Source: Chryseobacterium pennipullorum
Lineage (GTDB): Bacteria > Bacteroidota > Bacteroidia > Flavobacteriales > Weeksellaceae
Length of the DNA stretch: 64,000 nucleotides
Assembly (NCBI RefSeq): GCF_003384725.1
Contig: NZ_QNVV01000021.1
Span: 1-64,000, forward strand
Direction: 5' to 3'
This document shows positions 24,589 to 33,805 of the stretch, one piece after another. The translations under genes were made by a program, and so were the position numbers. Positions within the stretch are counted from its first letter, which is position 1, and each line of letters begins with the position of its first letter. The notes under the pieces were generated by a model. It was given only the letters and a program-made list of their open reading frames with translations. It was not told where the DNA came from and searched no databases.

Positions 24589-25398
24589 TTATTTATTCTG
24601 ATAGACTCTCACGTAGTCTATGTAATACTTTTGTGGAAAAATACGATCATCAATTCCTTCTTTTCCGCCCCAGAAGCCGCCTACCGTCAGATTTAAAATA
24701 ATAAAATAAGGCTGATCAAAAGGCCATGCTTCGTAGGTTTTCTCTTTATTTTCGCAGGTGAAAAACTTCCGGTCGTCAATATAAACTTCTATTTTTTCCG
24801 GGGTCCAAACCGCTTTGTACACATGAAACTTTTCGCTTACGTTATTAACGATTAAAGTATCGGTTTTCTGTGTTCCCTGGATATGGTTGTACTTTTTGGT
24901 ATGAACAGAGGCGTGTACAAACCCTGGATTGAAACCCACATGCTCCATGATATCCAGCTCGCCGTCATCCGGCCATTTTTTCATATTCTCACTCATCATC
25001 CAGATGGCTGGCCACGTTCCCCTTCCTTTGGGAAGCTTGGCCCTCACTTCTATTGTTCCGTACAAGAAAGAAAACTTACCTTTGGTTAAAAGTCTTGCCG
25101 AAGTATACTTATTTTTCTCCCAATTTTCCTTTCTGGCTTCAATAATAAGATTTCCATTTTCCATTCTGGCATTTTCAAGCCTGTTCCTGGTGTAAAACTG
25201 AGCTTCATTATTACCATAGCCGTCACCTCCTACATCATAATTCCATTTTGAAGAATCCGGAAGGCCTTTTCCGTTAAATTCATCACTCCAGATCAGCGTT
25301 CTTGCGGAATCAGGTTTATTTGAAGCACAACCGAGAACAGAAAGGAAGAAAGCGCCCACTGCGTATACGCTGATGCTATTTTTAGCTTTGAGGTTCAT
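24589..25398 (-). CDS. Lipoprotein glycoside hydrolase family 16 (laminarinase-like)
   Basis: A 269-residue lipoprotein. The lipobox LGC gives Cys24 as lipidation site. The jelly-roll domain shows WSDEFNG near the start and the catalytic triad ELDIME with Glu147, Asp149 and Glu152, the GH16 beta-bulge form ExDxxE used by laminarinases. It should cleave beta-1,3 or mixed beta-1,3/1,4-glucans at the cell surface or in the periplasm. It lies 91 bp after the GH3 gene and overlaps the following GH30 gene. Confidence 0.9.
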   Translation of the reverse strand: MNLKAKNSISVYAVGAFFLSVLGCASNKPDSARTLIWSDEFNGKGLPDSSKWNYDVGGDGYGNNEAQFYTRNRLENARMENGNLIIEARKENWEKNKYTSARLLTKGKFSFLYGTIEVRAKLPKGRGTWPAIWMMSENMKKWPDDGELDIMEHVGFNPGFVHASVHTKKYNHIQGTQKTDTLIVNNVSEKFHVYKAVWTPEKIEVYIDDRKFFTCENKEKTYEAWPFDQPYFIILNLTVGGFWGGKEGIDDRIFPQKYYIDYVRVYQNK

Positions 25399-25489
25399 AT
25401 ATACCCTGTTTTAAGTTTAGGCTGAAGCCATTTTCATACTTTTTGTTAAGCAGACTGAAGCCCGCTCCTATTGAAATCAACACATGCCA

Positions 25490-27712
25490 TCATTTAACCC
25501 AATTGATTCTTTTGGTCTGTACATTCTGAGAACTGGTTCCGACCATGATGTCGAATTCACCTCCTTCCCAGTCAAAATTCAGGGTGTCATCAAAAAATTT
25601 AAGATCTTCAGGTGTAAGTCTAAAATGTACCTGCTTATTTTCTCCTTTTTTTATGAATACCTTCTGAAAACCTTTCAGTTCTTTGACCGGCCGTACCACT
25701 TTTCCGAAAAGATCTCTGATATAAAGCTGTATCACCTCTTCACCATCATATTTTCCTGTATTGGAAACAGTCACGCTGATGTTCAGTGTTTCATTTCCTG
25801 TAAGGCTGGCCGAGCTTAATACCATATCAGAATATTGAAAGTCTGTATAGCTTAAGCCGTATCCAAACGGGTATTTCGGATCATTATCAAGATCAATATA
25901 AGCTGAAACGTAGTTTCTGTCTGTATTGTTTTTTGCAGGTCTTCCTGTATTATAATGATTATAGTACACAGGAATCTGCCCTTCAGTTCTCGGGAAGCTC
26001 ATTGGAAGTTTTCCAGAAGGATTCATGGTACCAAACAGAATATCTGCGATCGAATTTCCGGCTTCTGTTCCCAGCCACCAGGTGTACATAATTGCAGGAA
26101 TATGATCTGATGCCCAATTGAAAATCAGAGGTCTTCCGGCATTGATCATTAAAATAACAGGTTTCCCTGTTTTGGCAATCTCTTTCAACAAATCTTCCTG
26201 TACACCTGAAAAACCGATATTACTTCTGCTTTTTGCTTCACCACTCATGGCATGCCCCTCTCCTAAAGTCATGATCACAACATCTGCTTTTTTTGCCGTT
26301 TCCACAGCCTCCGCAAACATAGATCTGTCCTGATCGTCTACATTACAACCTTTTGCATATAATAATGTTGAATTTTTATCCAGCTGATTTCTAATCCCGT
26401 CAAACTGTGAAACAATTCTCTGCGTATCGTCTTTAAATGCAATAGACCAAAATCCGTGATTCGCTACCGTTTCTTTCCCAAAAGGCCCGATCAGCGCAAC
26501 GGTCTTCACAGATTTTGAAAGAGGAAGAATATGCTGTTGATTTTTAAGAAGAACAATGCTTTTGGATCCAAATTCGCGCCCAAATTCGCGGTTTTTCTTA
26601 TTATCAGTCTGTTCTTTCTGTCTTTTTTCATTGCTGAATCTGTAAGGATCATCGAAAAGACCCATTTCAAATTTCTTTGTTAAAATTCTTCCAGCTGCAT
26701 CATCTACCAGCTTTATATCTACTGTTCCTTCTTTAACCAGTTTGGGAAGTTCTGTCATGTAAACACGGCTTTCCATATCCATATCACTGCCACCAAGAAT
26801 GGCTTTTTCAGCAGCTTCACCTCCATCTTTGGCATACCCGTGGGGAATCATTTCCCCAATGCTTCCCCAGTCTGAAACCACAAAGCCTTTATAATTCCAT
26901 GATCCTTTCAGTAAGTTTCTTTGGATATATTGATGGGCCGTCGCCGGAATACCGTTGATGTCATTGAAAGAATTCATGAATGTAGCAACCCCTGCTTCTG
27001 CCGCAGCTTTGAAAGGCGGGAGATAGGTTTCGTGGAGCTGCCGAAGGCTCATGTCAACAGCGTTGTAATCCCTGCCTCCCACTGCAGCTCCATAGGCTGC
27101 AAAATGCTTTGCACAAGCCATAACGGCATCCAGACTTCCCAGTCCTTTCCCCTGGAAACCCTTAATCCTGGCCAATCCTATTTTTGTGCCCAGATAGGTA
27201 TCTTCTCCGGATCCCTCCATCACTCTTCCCCATCTCGGGTCTCTGGCAATATCTACCATAGGAGCAAAAGTCCAGTGAATTCCATAAGCCGAAGCTTCCG
27301 TAGCAGCTATTCGCTCAGATTTTTCAATCATATCCAGATCCCAGCTTGCGGCCTGGCCCAGGTTCACAGGAAAGGTTGTACGGTAGCCGTGAATAACATC
27401 CTGCCCGAACAGTAATGGGATTTTCAGTCTCGACTGCATGGCCAGCTTCTGAAATGCTTTGGTTTCTCCAGATCCTGCAACATTCAGCATAGAACCCACT
27501 TTTCCTTTTTTTATTTCTTCTAAAACAGCTGCTGAATTAGACTGCTGAGGTCCGGTAGCGTATTCGAACCCGCTGTACTGAACCATCTGCCCCACTTTCT
27601 CTTCCAGCGTCATTTTAGACAGCAGCTCTGTCACTTTCTGATCTATGGTTTTCTGTGCGTAGGTATTCATTCCAATTGCTGAGAATACTAGTAAGAAATA
27701 AACTCTCTTCAT
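25490..27712 (-). CDS. Beta-glucosidase, glycoside hydrolase family 3 (BglX-like)
   Basis: A 740-residue exported exo-hydrolase with a signal peptide (MKRVYFLLVFSAIGMNTYAQ). Domain order is the GH3 (alpha/beta)8 barrel, the alpha/beta sandwich and a C-terminal fibronectin-III-like domain. The nucleophile Asp is in GFVVSDWGSIGE, with the substrate loop KHFAAYGAA upstream; SRSNIGFSGVQEDLL marks the second domain. It releases glucose from non-reducing ends of beta-glucosides. It sits nine bases after GH30 and belongs to the same operon, giving the final sugar-releasing step. Confidence 0.93.
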   Translation of the reverse strand: MKRVYFLLVFSAIGMNTYAQKTIDQKVTELLSKMTLEEKVGQMVQYSGFEYATGPQQSNSAAVLEEIKKGKVGSMLNVAGSGETKAFQKLAMQSRLKIPLLFGQDVIHGYRTTFPVNLGQAASWDLDMIEKSERIAATEASAYGIHWTFAPMVDIARDPRWGRVMEGSGEDTYLGTKIGLARIKGFQGKGLGSLDAVMACAKHFAAYGAAVGGRDYNAVDMSLRQLHETYLPPFKAAAEAGVATFMNSFNDINGIPATAHQYIQRNLLKGSWNYKGFVVSDWGSIGEMIPHGYAKDGGEAAEKAILGGSDMDMESRVYMTELPKLVKEGTVDIKLVDDAAGRILTKKFEMGLFDDPYRFSNEKRQKEQTDNKKNREFGREFGSKSIVLLKNQQHILPLSKSVKTVALIGPFGKETVANHGFWSIAFKDDTQRIVSQFDGIRNQLDKNSTLLYAKGCNVDDQDRSMFAEAVETAKKADVVIMTLGEGHAMSGEAKSRSNIGFSGVQEDLLKEIAKTGKPVILMINAGRPLIFNWASDHIPAIMYTWWLGTEAGNSIADILFGTMNPSGKLPMSFPRTEGQIPVYYNHYNTGRPAKNNTDRNYVSAYIDLDNDPKYPFGYGLSYTDFQYSDMVLSSASLTGNETLNISVTVSNTGKYDGEEVIQLYIRDLFGKVVRPVKELKGFQKVFIKKGENKQVHFRLTPEDLKFFDDTLNFDWEGGEFDIMVGTSSQNVQTKRINWVK

Positions 27713-27721
27713 GATATCAAT

Positions 27722-29146
27722 TTAAAAAATATAAGTTGCGGCCGAGCGTCCGGAAATTGTTGCTGCAGCGGATTTCCCGGCAAATTTAATATTAAAATAT
27801 TCATCTGTTTTACTGTCGTTATCAACAATTAAAACTATTTTCCCCGCCGGAGTCTTAAAAGCAGCGGTGGACAGACCTCGTGTTTGCGAGGAAGCGATAC
27901 GCTGTGAACCTGCGGGAACAAATTTAGAAGCATGGGCAATGATGTAATAGGCAACATTTCTGGTGAAATTTTCACGATCAGAAACTGTGATCGCTCCTTT
28001 GCACTCTGTACATCCGCCATCTGTATGCGGACCATATCCGGTGTCATTGGCAAGATTCCATTCCAGGGCTGTTTTGCTCCAGTTTCTCATAGAACCGATG
28101 ATGACATTTTTTGTATGCCAGTTCAGGTCTTCATTAAAAGTACCTTTTGAACCCGTCCACTGTTCTGTAAAGTATAGGTTTTTGTCTGGAAAAGCATTGT
28201 GAACTGTACTTAATGCCGAGATGTCGCCTTCATAGAGGTGGAAAGCAGATCCATCAATATATTGGTTCGCTTCCGGGTCTTTCAGAATATCAATGGCATA
28301 TTCAGGTTTGTTACAATTGTGATCATAGACAACAATTTTGGCGGTAATTCCATTTGCTTTAAAAACCGGGCCTAAATGATTTTTGATAAAATTCCCTTGT
28401 TGCTCAGAAGGCATGTATAGGCTGGGATTATTTCCCGGATGCAGAGGTTCATTCTGAGGGGTTACAGCATCAATGGTAATGCCTTCTTTTTTCATTTCCT
28501 GAATATATTTTACAAAATATTGGGCATATGTTCCATAGAATTCATGCCTTAGGCTTCCCCCTTTTGACTGCCCATTGTCTTTCATCCAAACCGGCGGTGA
28601 CCATGGTGCTGCAATTATTTTGACAGAAGGGTTGATTTTTAAAATTTCTTTTAACATAGCAATCAGGTCTTTATCTTTTGCCAGGCTGAATTTTGAAAGC
28701 GAAGGATCCGTCTGTCCTTCCGGCAAATCATCGTATGAAAATACTTCACCATCAAGATCTGACGCGCCAATACTTAGTCTTAAATAGCTGATAGAAATTG
28801 AGTTTTTGCCTTTTCCAAAAAGCTCATTGAGAAGTGCTTTTCTATTGGAAGGCGACAATCTGTTGATTACCTCAACACTTCCTCCTGTTAATGTATATCC
28901 AAAACCATCAACATATTGAAACGTTTGAGAATCGTCTATTTCAATATTCTGAAAGCTGTTGGGGTTATTTACAAATTTAACAGAGGTCTGCTGTTGTAAT
29001 TTTACAGTACCATCACCTTTTGTAAGCCAGTACTGAACTTCATTTCCTGTGTTGGAAGCAGCTGATGTGCATGACAAAGAAAAAAGGGCCACACCACTAA
29101 GCAGTGCGGCACCTCTAAAGAAACTATATAAGTTGTAAAACTTCAT
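27722..29146 (-). CDS. Lipoprotein glycoside hydrolase family 30 (proximal PUL gene)
   Basis: A 474-residue lipoprotein; the lipobox SLSC gives Cys26. It is a GH30 barrel with FGYTLTGGSVEVI near the start, the acid/base Glu in TPQNEPLHPGNNPS and the nucleophile Glu in YFTEQWTGS. It is divergent in sequence from the distal GH30 of the same locus, suggesting a different product size or linkage preference, for example endo-beta-1,6-glucanase versus exo-acting enzyme. It lies three bases after susD and nine before GH3. Surface display is expected for the lipoprotein. Confidence 0.92.
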   Translation of the reverse strand: MKFYNLYSFFRGAALLSGVALFSLSCTSAASNTGNEVQYWLTKGDGTVKLQQQTSVKFVNNPNSFQNIEIDDSQTFQYVDGFGYTLTGGSVEVINRLSPSNRKALLNELFGKGKNSISISYLRLSIGASDLDGEVFSYDDLPEGQTDPSLSKFSLAKDKDLIAMLKEILKINPSVKIIAAPWSPPVWMKDNGQSKGGSLRHEFYGTYAQYFVKYIQEMKKEGITIDAVTPQNEPLHPGNNPSLYMPSEQQGNFIKNHLGPVFKANGITAKIVVYDHNCNKPEYAIDILKDPEANQYIDGSAFHLYEGDISALSTVHNAFPDKNLYFTEQWTGSKGTFNEDLNWHTKNVIIGSMRNWSKTALEWNLANDTGYGPHTDGGCTECKGAITVSDRENFTRNVAYYIIAHASKFVPAGSQRIASSQTRGLSTAAFKTPAGKIVLIVDNDSKTDEYFNIKFAGKSAAATISGRSAATYIF

Positions 29147-29149
29147 GTG

Positions 29150-30700
29150 TTAGTATCCTGGATTTTGTTTTAAAGCGGTGTTGGGCAATTCATTGAACGG
29201 GATTGGAAGAATTTCATTCTTGTTTGCTTTAAACCCTTTGGATGCAAGTTTGGATGGCGCATCTCCCCATCGTACAAGGTCAAACCATCGGTGTCCTTCA
29301 CCGGCAAGCTCCCTTCTTCTCTCATCTTTAATGGCCTGTAAAGACACTGGAACTGATGATAAACCTACTCTAGCTCTTACCGCATCCAATAAAGCCTGAG
29401 CTCTACCGCCTGCAGCTCCTAAAGCTTCTGCCTCCATAAGGTAAGTATCTGCCAGTCTTATCGCAATATAATTCTGTCTGAAATTCAGCTCAGCAGGACC
29501 TGGAAGTGAACTTTTCAAGTCGTTGGTCGGTAAATATTTATTCAGGAAATAACCGGTATCAGCATAAGCCGGGCTGTAAGAGATTTTACCATCCGTTACC
29601 AGCTGCTTTGCATTGAAAACGGTGACATTTAATCTCGGATCACCCTGCATAAACGTAACAAAGTCCTCAGTTACCGTATTGAAGGCCCATCCTGAATAGA
29701 TATCCGGTGCATTATTATTAGGAACATTTTTTAAAGAATAAGAACGGGGTCCCACCATTACGTTGATAGAGTTCCCTTCGTCTTTCCCCTGGCCCCAGAA
29801 TCCCCAATCGGAATTTCCTTTGTTCGTATGCATTACTTCCAGAATCGATTCTGTAGAGAATTTATACGGGTCGGAGATTTCCGGTCCTACTTTAAAAAGA
29901 TCTGCATAATTGGCCACAAGCTTATATCCATATTGGCTGGTTCCTCCCGGCGTACCGTTTACCTGGGCAAACTGAGCTGCCGCCTCGGTCATTTTTTTAT
30001 CATAAAGATAGATTTTACCTAAAATTGCTCTGGCAGTTCCCTGGGTAATCCTTCCGCGGTCATTACCGGTACCTGTCATCATAAGATCCGGAATCGCAGC
30101 ATTCATATCACTTTCTATCTGAGCGTATACATCAGCAGGCTTAGCCTGTGGGATGTTCCAGTAATCGTCATCAAATCTGATCGTTTTAAGAATTACCGGA
30201 ATATTTCCAAACATTCTTACCAGCTCAAAATAGTATAAAGACCTCAGAACTTTAGCTTCGGCAATGTATCTTTTTTTAAGCTCATCGCTCATTGAGGCTC
30301 CGGGAACCCTTTCTATTAAAAGATTGGCACGTGCTATTCCCTGGTAGTAGTCTTTCCAGTAGCTGGCAGGCATTGTATTGGGATTAATCATATAATTGTT
30401 CAATCCCTGGATACCAGCACCGTCATTGGAGTTTCCGCCTCCGGAATAGAAATCGTCAGATCCTGCATTAAAAAAGGTAACCGTATTCTCGAATCCGCCG
30501 GAATATTTTCTTAAAATATCATATACCGAAACCAATGCACTGAAGGACTGCTGCTCATTCTGGAAATACAAATCGGTATTGAAAGCCCCTGAATTCTGCA
30601 CATCATCCAGATAGGAGTCGCTGCACCCTATATTGCTAAAACTTAAACCCGTTAAAAAAGTAATGGCAAGTCCTTTATATAAAAAATTCTTATTTTTCAT
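29150..30700 (-). CDS. SusD/RagB-family glycan-binding outer-membrane lipoprotein
   Basis: A 516-residue lipoprotein (lipobox NIGC, Cys26). The helical TPR-like core and the C-terminal signature RRRELAGEGHRWFDLVRWG are typical SusD. It acts as the lid of the paired SusC channel, capturing oligosaccharides. The gap to susC is 11 bp and to GH30 three bp. The sequence alone does not show the sugar specificity. Confidence 0.95.
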   Translation of the reverse strand: MKNKNFLYKGLAITFLTGLSFSNIGCSDSYLDDVQNSGAFNTDLYFQNEQQSFSALVSVYDILRKYSGGFENTVTFFNAGSDDFYSGGGNSNDGAGIQGLNNYMINPNTMPASYWKDYYQGIARANLLIERVPGASMSDELKKRYIAEAKVLRSLYYFELVRMFGNIPVILKTIRFDDDYWNIPQAKPADVYAQIESDMNAAIPDLMMTGTGNDRGRITQGTARAILGKIYLYDKKMTEAAAQFAQVNGTPGGTSQYGYKLVANYADLFKVGPEISDPYKFSTESILEVMHTNKGNSDWGFWGQGKDEGNSINVMVGPRSYSLKNVPNNNAPDIYSGWAFNTVTEDFVTFMQGDPRLNVTVFNAKQLVTDGKISYSPAYADTGYFLNKYLPTNDLKSSLPGPAELNFRQNYIAIRLADTYLMEAEALGAAGGRAQALLDAVRARVGLSSVPVSLQAIKDERRRELAGEGHRWFDLVRWGDAPSKLASKGFKANKNEILPIPFNELPNTALKQNPGY

Positions 30701-30711
30701 TTTGTTACATA

Positions 30712-33630
30712 TTAAAATTGAATATTAGCCCCGATCAGGAATGTTCTGGCCTGTGGATAGTATGCTCTGTCTACACCGATGATGTCCTGCTCAGAATTGT
30801 TTCTTCCTGCAATCTCCGGATCATATCCGGTGTATTTTGTGAAGGTGAACACATTTTCTCCGGTTACATAGAGTCTTACTTTGCTCATCCCGAAACGGCT
30901 GGTAACATCCTTTGGAAGTGTATATCCCAGCTGAATAATTTTCAGACGAACATAATCTCCTTTCTGAAGGTAGTAATTGGACATCCATGAATAGTTATGA
31001 TTCGTATCATTACGCGTAATTCTCGGATTCTCATTGGTAGAACCTTCACCAGTCCAGCGGTCCAGGATCCTGGTTTGATAATTGGCGTCAAGCATATCTA
31101 ATCTTCTCAGACCCTGGAAAATCTTATTACCGGCCTGCCCTTGGGCAAAAGCCATAAAGTCAAAGTTTTTATAATTTAGATTGACGGTAAGTCCGAATGT
31201 ATATTTAGGAATGGAACTTCCCAGGTTTACTTTGTCTTCCTCGTCAATTTTACCATCTCCGTTATTGTCCTGCCAGATAAAATCTCCCGGTTTTGCACCT
31301 GGTAACAATTGGGCTCCACTGGAGTTAACGTAAGCGTCAATTTGGGCCTGATTCTGGAAGACCCCGCTATACGTCTGTCCATAAAACGAACCGTAAGGCT
31401 GCCCGACCGCTACCCTTGATACAGCACCCATCGTCTGGAAAGAAGCAAGATTGAAGTAGTCTATATCATCTTCCAGTCTAAGGACCTTATTTTTAATGGT
31501 GGTAAAATTCCCGTTAACCGAGATGCTGAAATCTTCCCAGTTCTTTTTATACCCCAGCTCAAGCTCCAGACCTGAGTTTTCCATATCACCAACGTTAGCC
31601 CATGGCAAGTCGGGAACTCCTACATATCCAGGAATATTGACTCTTCTCAGGATGTCAACTGTTTTCTTTTTATACCAGTCTGCAGTAAGCGTGAAGTTCT
31701 GGAACAATTTTAAATCTGCTGCAATATTCAGCTGGCTGGTCTGCTCCCACTTCAGTTTTGGATTTTCCATGGTACTCGGAGCGTATCCTATGATGATGTT
31801 ATTTCCGGATGTGGTATAATTGCTTCCAGAAACCATGAAGCTCGCAAATCTGAAGTTATCCATTTCATCATTCCCCAGCACTCCGTATCCTCCTCTGAAT
31901 TTCAGATTATTGATCACTTTATTTTCCGGCCAGAAGTTTTCTTTATGCACATTCCATCCTAAGGACAAGGAAGGGAAAGTTCCCCAATGCTGATTGGTGG
32001 CAAATTTGGAAGATCCATCTCTACGAACCGTTCCTGTGAACAGGTATTTATCAGCATAATCGTAGATTAATCTACCGAAATAGGAAGCTTTACGGGTTTG
32101 AATACCATCCCATCCGCTTGCGGTTATATCATCCTGCGGGATGTTAAAGTTAAAAGAAGCATCCTGCCAGTTATCAATAGGCAAATTACTATACGTAAGG
32201 CTGGCACCGCCCGCTATATTATACCGGTAGACTCCCTGGCCCACCAATATATTGATATTATGATCCCCAAATTTGTTTTGATAGGTTAACGTATTTTCCA
32301 TGCTCCATTCGAATTTATTTTCGTCTACCTTATTCAGGCTGTTGAAGCTGGTATTGTTATAATTGGGACTCAGATAATATCTTGGAGTAAAACTGCGGCT
32401 TCCCCAATAGGATTTCTTCCCGTTTAAACTTGTTTTAAAAGTGAAGTTTTTCAGGAACTTTAGTTCTGCAAAAACATTTCCTACAAAATCATCAGACCAG
32501 CTGTAGTTTCCTTGCTGGATATGACGGAAAGCTTGCGGATTGGTCATTTCCTGGTTTACATATTGCGAAATTCCGTACGGGTTGCCATAAGGATCCCTAA
32601 TGATGTATTGGTTGCTATACCCGCTGGGATCTACCGAAGACCAATCGGTAACCACCAGTGGAGTGGTGGGATCCAGATTAACTGCTGACGCCAGAGGGCC
32701 CCCGTATTCTTCATTGGGACTTACACCCTGAGATTTTGTATGGGTATAGGCAAAGGTTTGGCCTAACGTTAAATAATCAGTGACCTTATGAGTGGAGTTA
32801 AATCTTGCGTTGATTCTTTTGTAATAAGAAATATCACTCATTACGATCCCGGTCTGATCGAAATATCCAAATGAAGTATAGTAGCTTGACTTGTCATTTC
32901 CGCCGGTAATGCTTACTTCATGAGAAGACTTTTCACCGGTTCCGAAAATAGCATCCTGCCAGTTCGTTCCCTTTCCAAAGGATTCCGGATTGGAAAACCG
33001 GGGTGCAAGTCCATCATTGACGAATCCTTCATTAATGATTTTTGCATATTGCGTAGCATCAAGAAGGTCCAGTTTTTTAGCAGCGTTTGAAACCCCATAG
33101 AATCCATTATAAGAAAGGGTAAGCTTGCCTTTTTTTCCTTTTTTTGTTGTCACAAGAATTACCCCTTTTGCAGCAGAAACTCCGTAGATCGCAGAGGATG
33201 CTCCATCCTTCAGGACTTCAATGCTCTCGATATCCGACTGGTTCAGCCATCCGATATTATCTACCACGATACCGTCTACCACCCAAAGAGGGCTGTTGCT
33301 TCCTGCTCCAAAGCTGGTGATTCCCCTTACACGTACCGTGGCAGGAGCCCCGGGCTGCCCGGAATTCGTAACTACAGAAACACCGGCTGCCCTTCCCTGC
33401 AATACCTGCTCCGGTTTACCCGCCGGGATGTTTTCGAGATCACTGGCCTTAATACTTGCTATAGCTCCTGTTACGTTGCTCTTTTTCTGAGTACCATAAC
33501 CGATGACTACAATTTCGTCTATTTTATTCTCTTTAGAAATCGTGTCCTTCACAGTAGTCTGGGCACTGAAGTTGGCCGTAAAATAGAGGACGGCCACCAC
33601 TCCTACGCTTCTTGATATTCTTACATTCAT
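30712..33630 (-). CDS. SusC/RagA-family TonB-linked outer-membrane transporter
   Basis: A 972-residue TonB-dependent channel. A signal peptide (about 24 residues) is followed almost directly by the TonB-box region and the plug signature DEIVVIGYGTQKKSNVTGAIASI, then RGITSFGAGSNSPLWVVDGIVVDN. The usual N-terminal carboxypeptidase-regulatory-like domain of about 80 residues is missing, which makes it shorter than the common 1000-1050. The 22-strand barrel ends in aromatic ANIQF. It is the first gene of the PUL, read away from the divergent MFS/Nudix pair. Confidence 0.95.
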   Translation of the reverse strand: MNVRISRSVGVVAVLYFTANFSAQTTVKDTISKENKIDEIVVIGYGTQKKSNVTGAIASIKASDLENIPAGKPEQVLQGRAAGVSVVTNSGQPGAPATVRVRGITSFGAGSNSPLWVVDGIVVDNIGWLNQSDIESIEVLKDGASSAIYGVSAAKGVILVTTKKGKKGKLTLSYNGFYGVSNAAKKLDLLDATQYAKIINEGFVNDGLAPRFSNPESFGKGTNWQDAIFGTGEKSSHEVSITGGNDKSSYYTSFGYFDQTGIVMSDISYYKRINARFNSTHKVTDYLTLGQTFAYTHTKSQGVSPNEEYGGPLASAVNLDPTTPLVVTDWSSVDPSGYSNQYIIRDPYGNPYGISQYVNQEMTNPQAFRHIQQGNYSWSDDFVGNVFAELKFLKNFTFKTSLNGKKSYWGSRSFTPRYYLSPNYNNTSFNSLNKVDENKFEWSMENTLTYQNKFGDHNINILVGQGVYRYNIAGGASLTYSNLPIDNWQDASFNFNIPQDDITASGWDGIQTRKASYFGRLIYDYADKYLFTGTVRRDGSSKFATNQHWGTFPSLSLGWNVHKENFWPENKVINNLKFRGGYGVLGNDEMDNFRFASFMVSGSNYTTSGNNIIIGYAPSTMENPKLKWEQTSQLNIAADLKLFQNFTLTADWYKKKTVDILRRVNIPGYVGVPDLPWANVGDMENSGLELELGYKKNWEDFSISVNGNFTTIKNKVLRLEDDIDYFNLASFQTMGAVSRVAVGQPYGSFYGQTYSGVFQNQAQIDAYVNSSGAQLLPGAKPGDFIWQDNNGDGKIDEEDKVNLGSSIPKYTFGLTVNLNYKNFDFMAFAQGQAGNKIFQGLRRLDMLDANYQTRILDRWTGEGSTNENPRITRNDTNHNYSWMSNYYLQKGDYVRLKIIQLGYTLPKDVTSRFGMSKVRLYVTGENVFTFTKYTGYDPEIAGRNNSEQDIIGVDRAYYPQARTFLIGANIQF

Positions 33631-33648
33631 ATACAGTTATTGTTTAAT

Positions 33649-33661
33649 TCTCAAATTGAGA
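33649..33661. promoter_or_regulatory. Inverted repeat in susC leader
   Basis: TTCTCAAATTGAGAC contains the interrupted palindrome CTCAA-A-TTGAG (33650-33660), 19 bases upstream of the susC ATG. It could be an operator for the divergent regulator or an mRNA leader hairpin. No second copy was found in the 175-bp divergent gap. Confidence 0.35.
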
Positions 33662-33805
33662 CAATAAAAATATATTTTTTTTCATATAATTAACATTACA
33701 TTCACAATTATTTTAATTTTTCTTTTATTTTTAAGGGTTAGAAGCCCTATCTTCGCACCAATAATTGTTAAAAAATCAGAAAAATTTAAAAAGTTAATCC
33801 CCAAA

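Noticed and set aside
24551..24589. Longer N-terminus of the distal GH30 protein starting at the TAATG overlap
   Set aside because: It would place 13 mostly basic residues before a complete signal peptide. The shorter ATG (24550) with an A-rich leader is more typical, though coupling at TAATG cannot be excluded.
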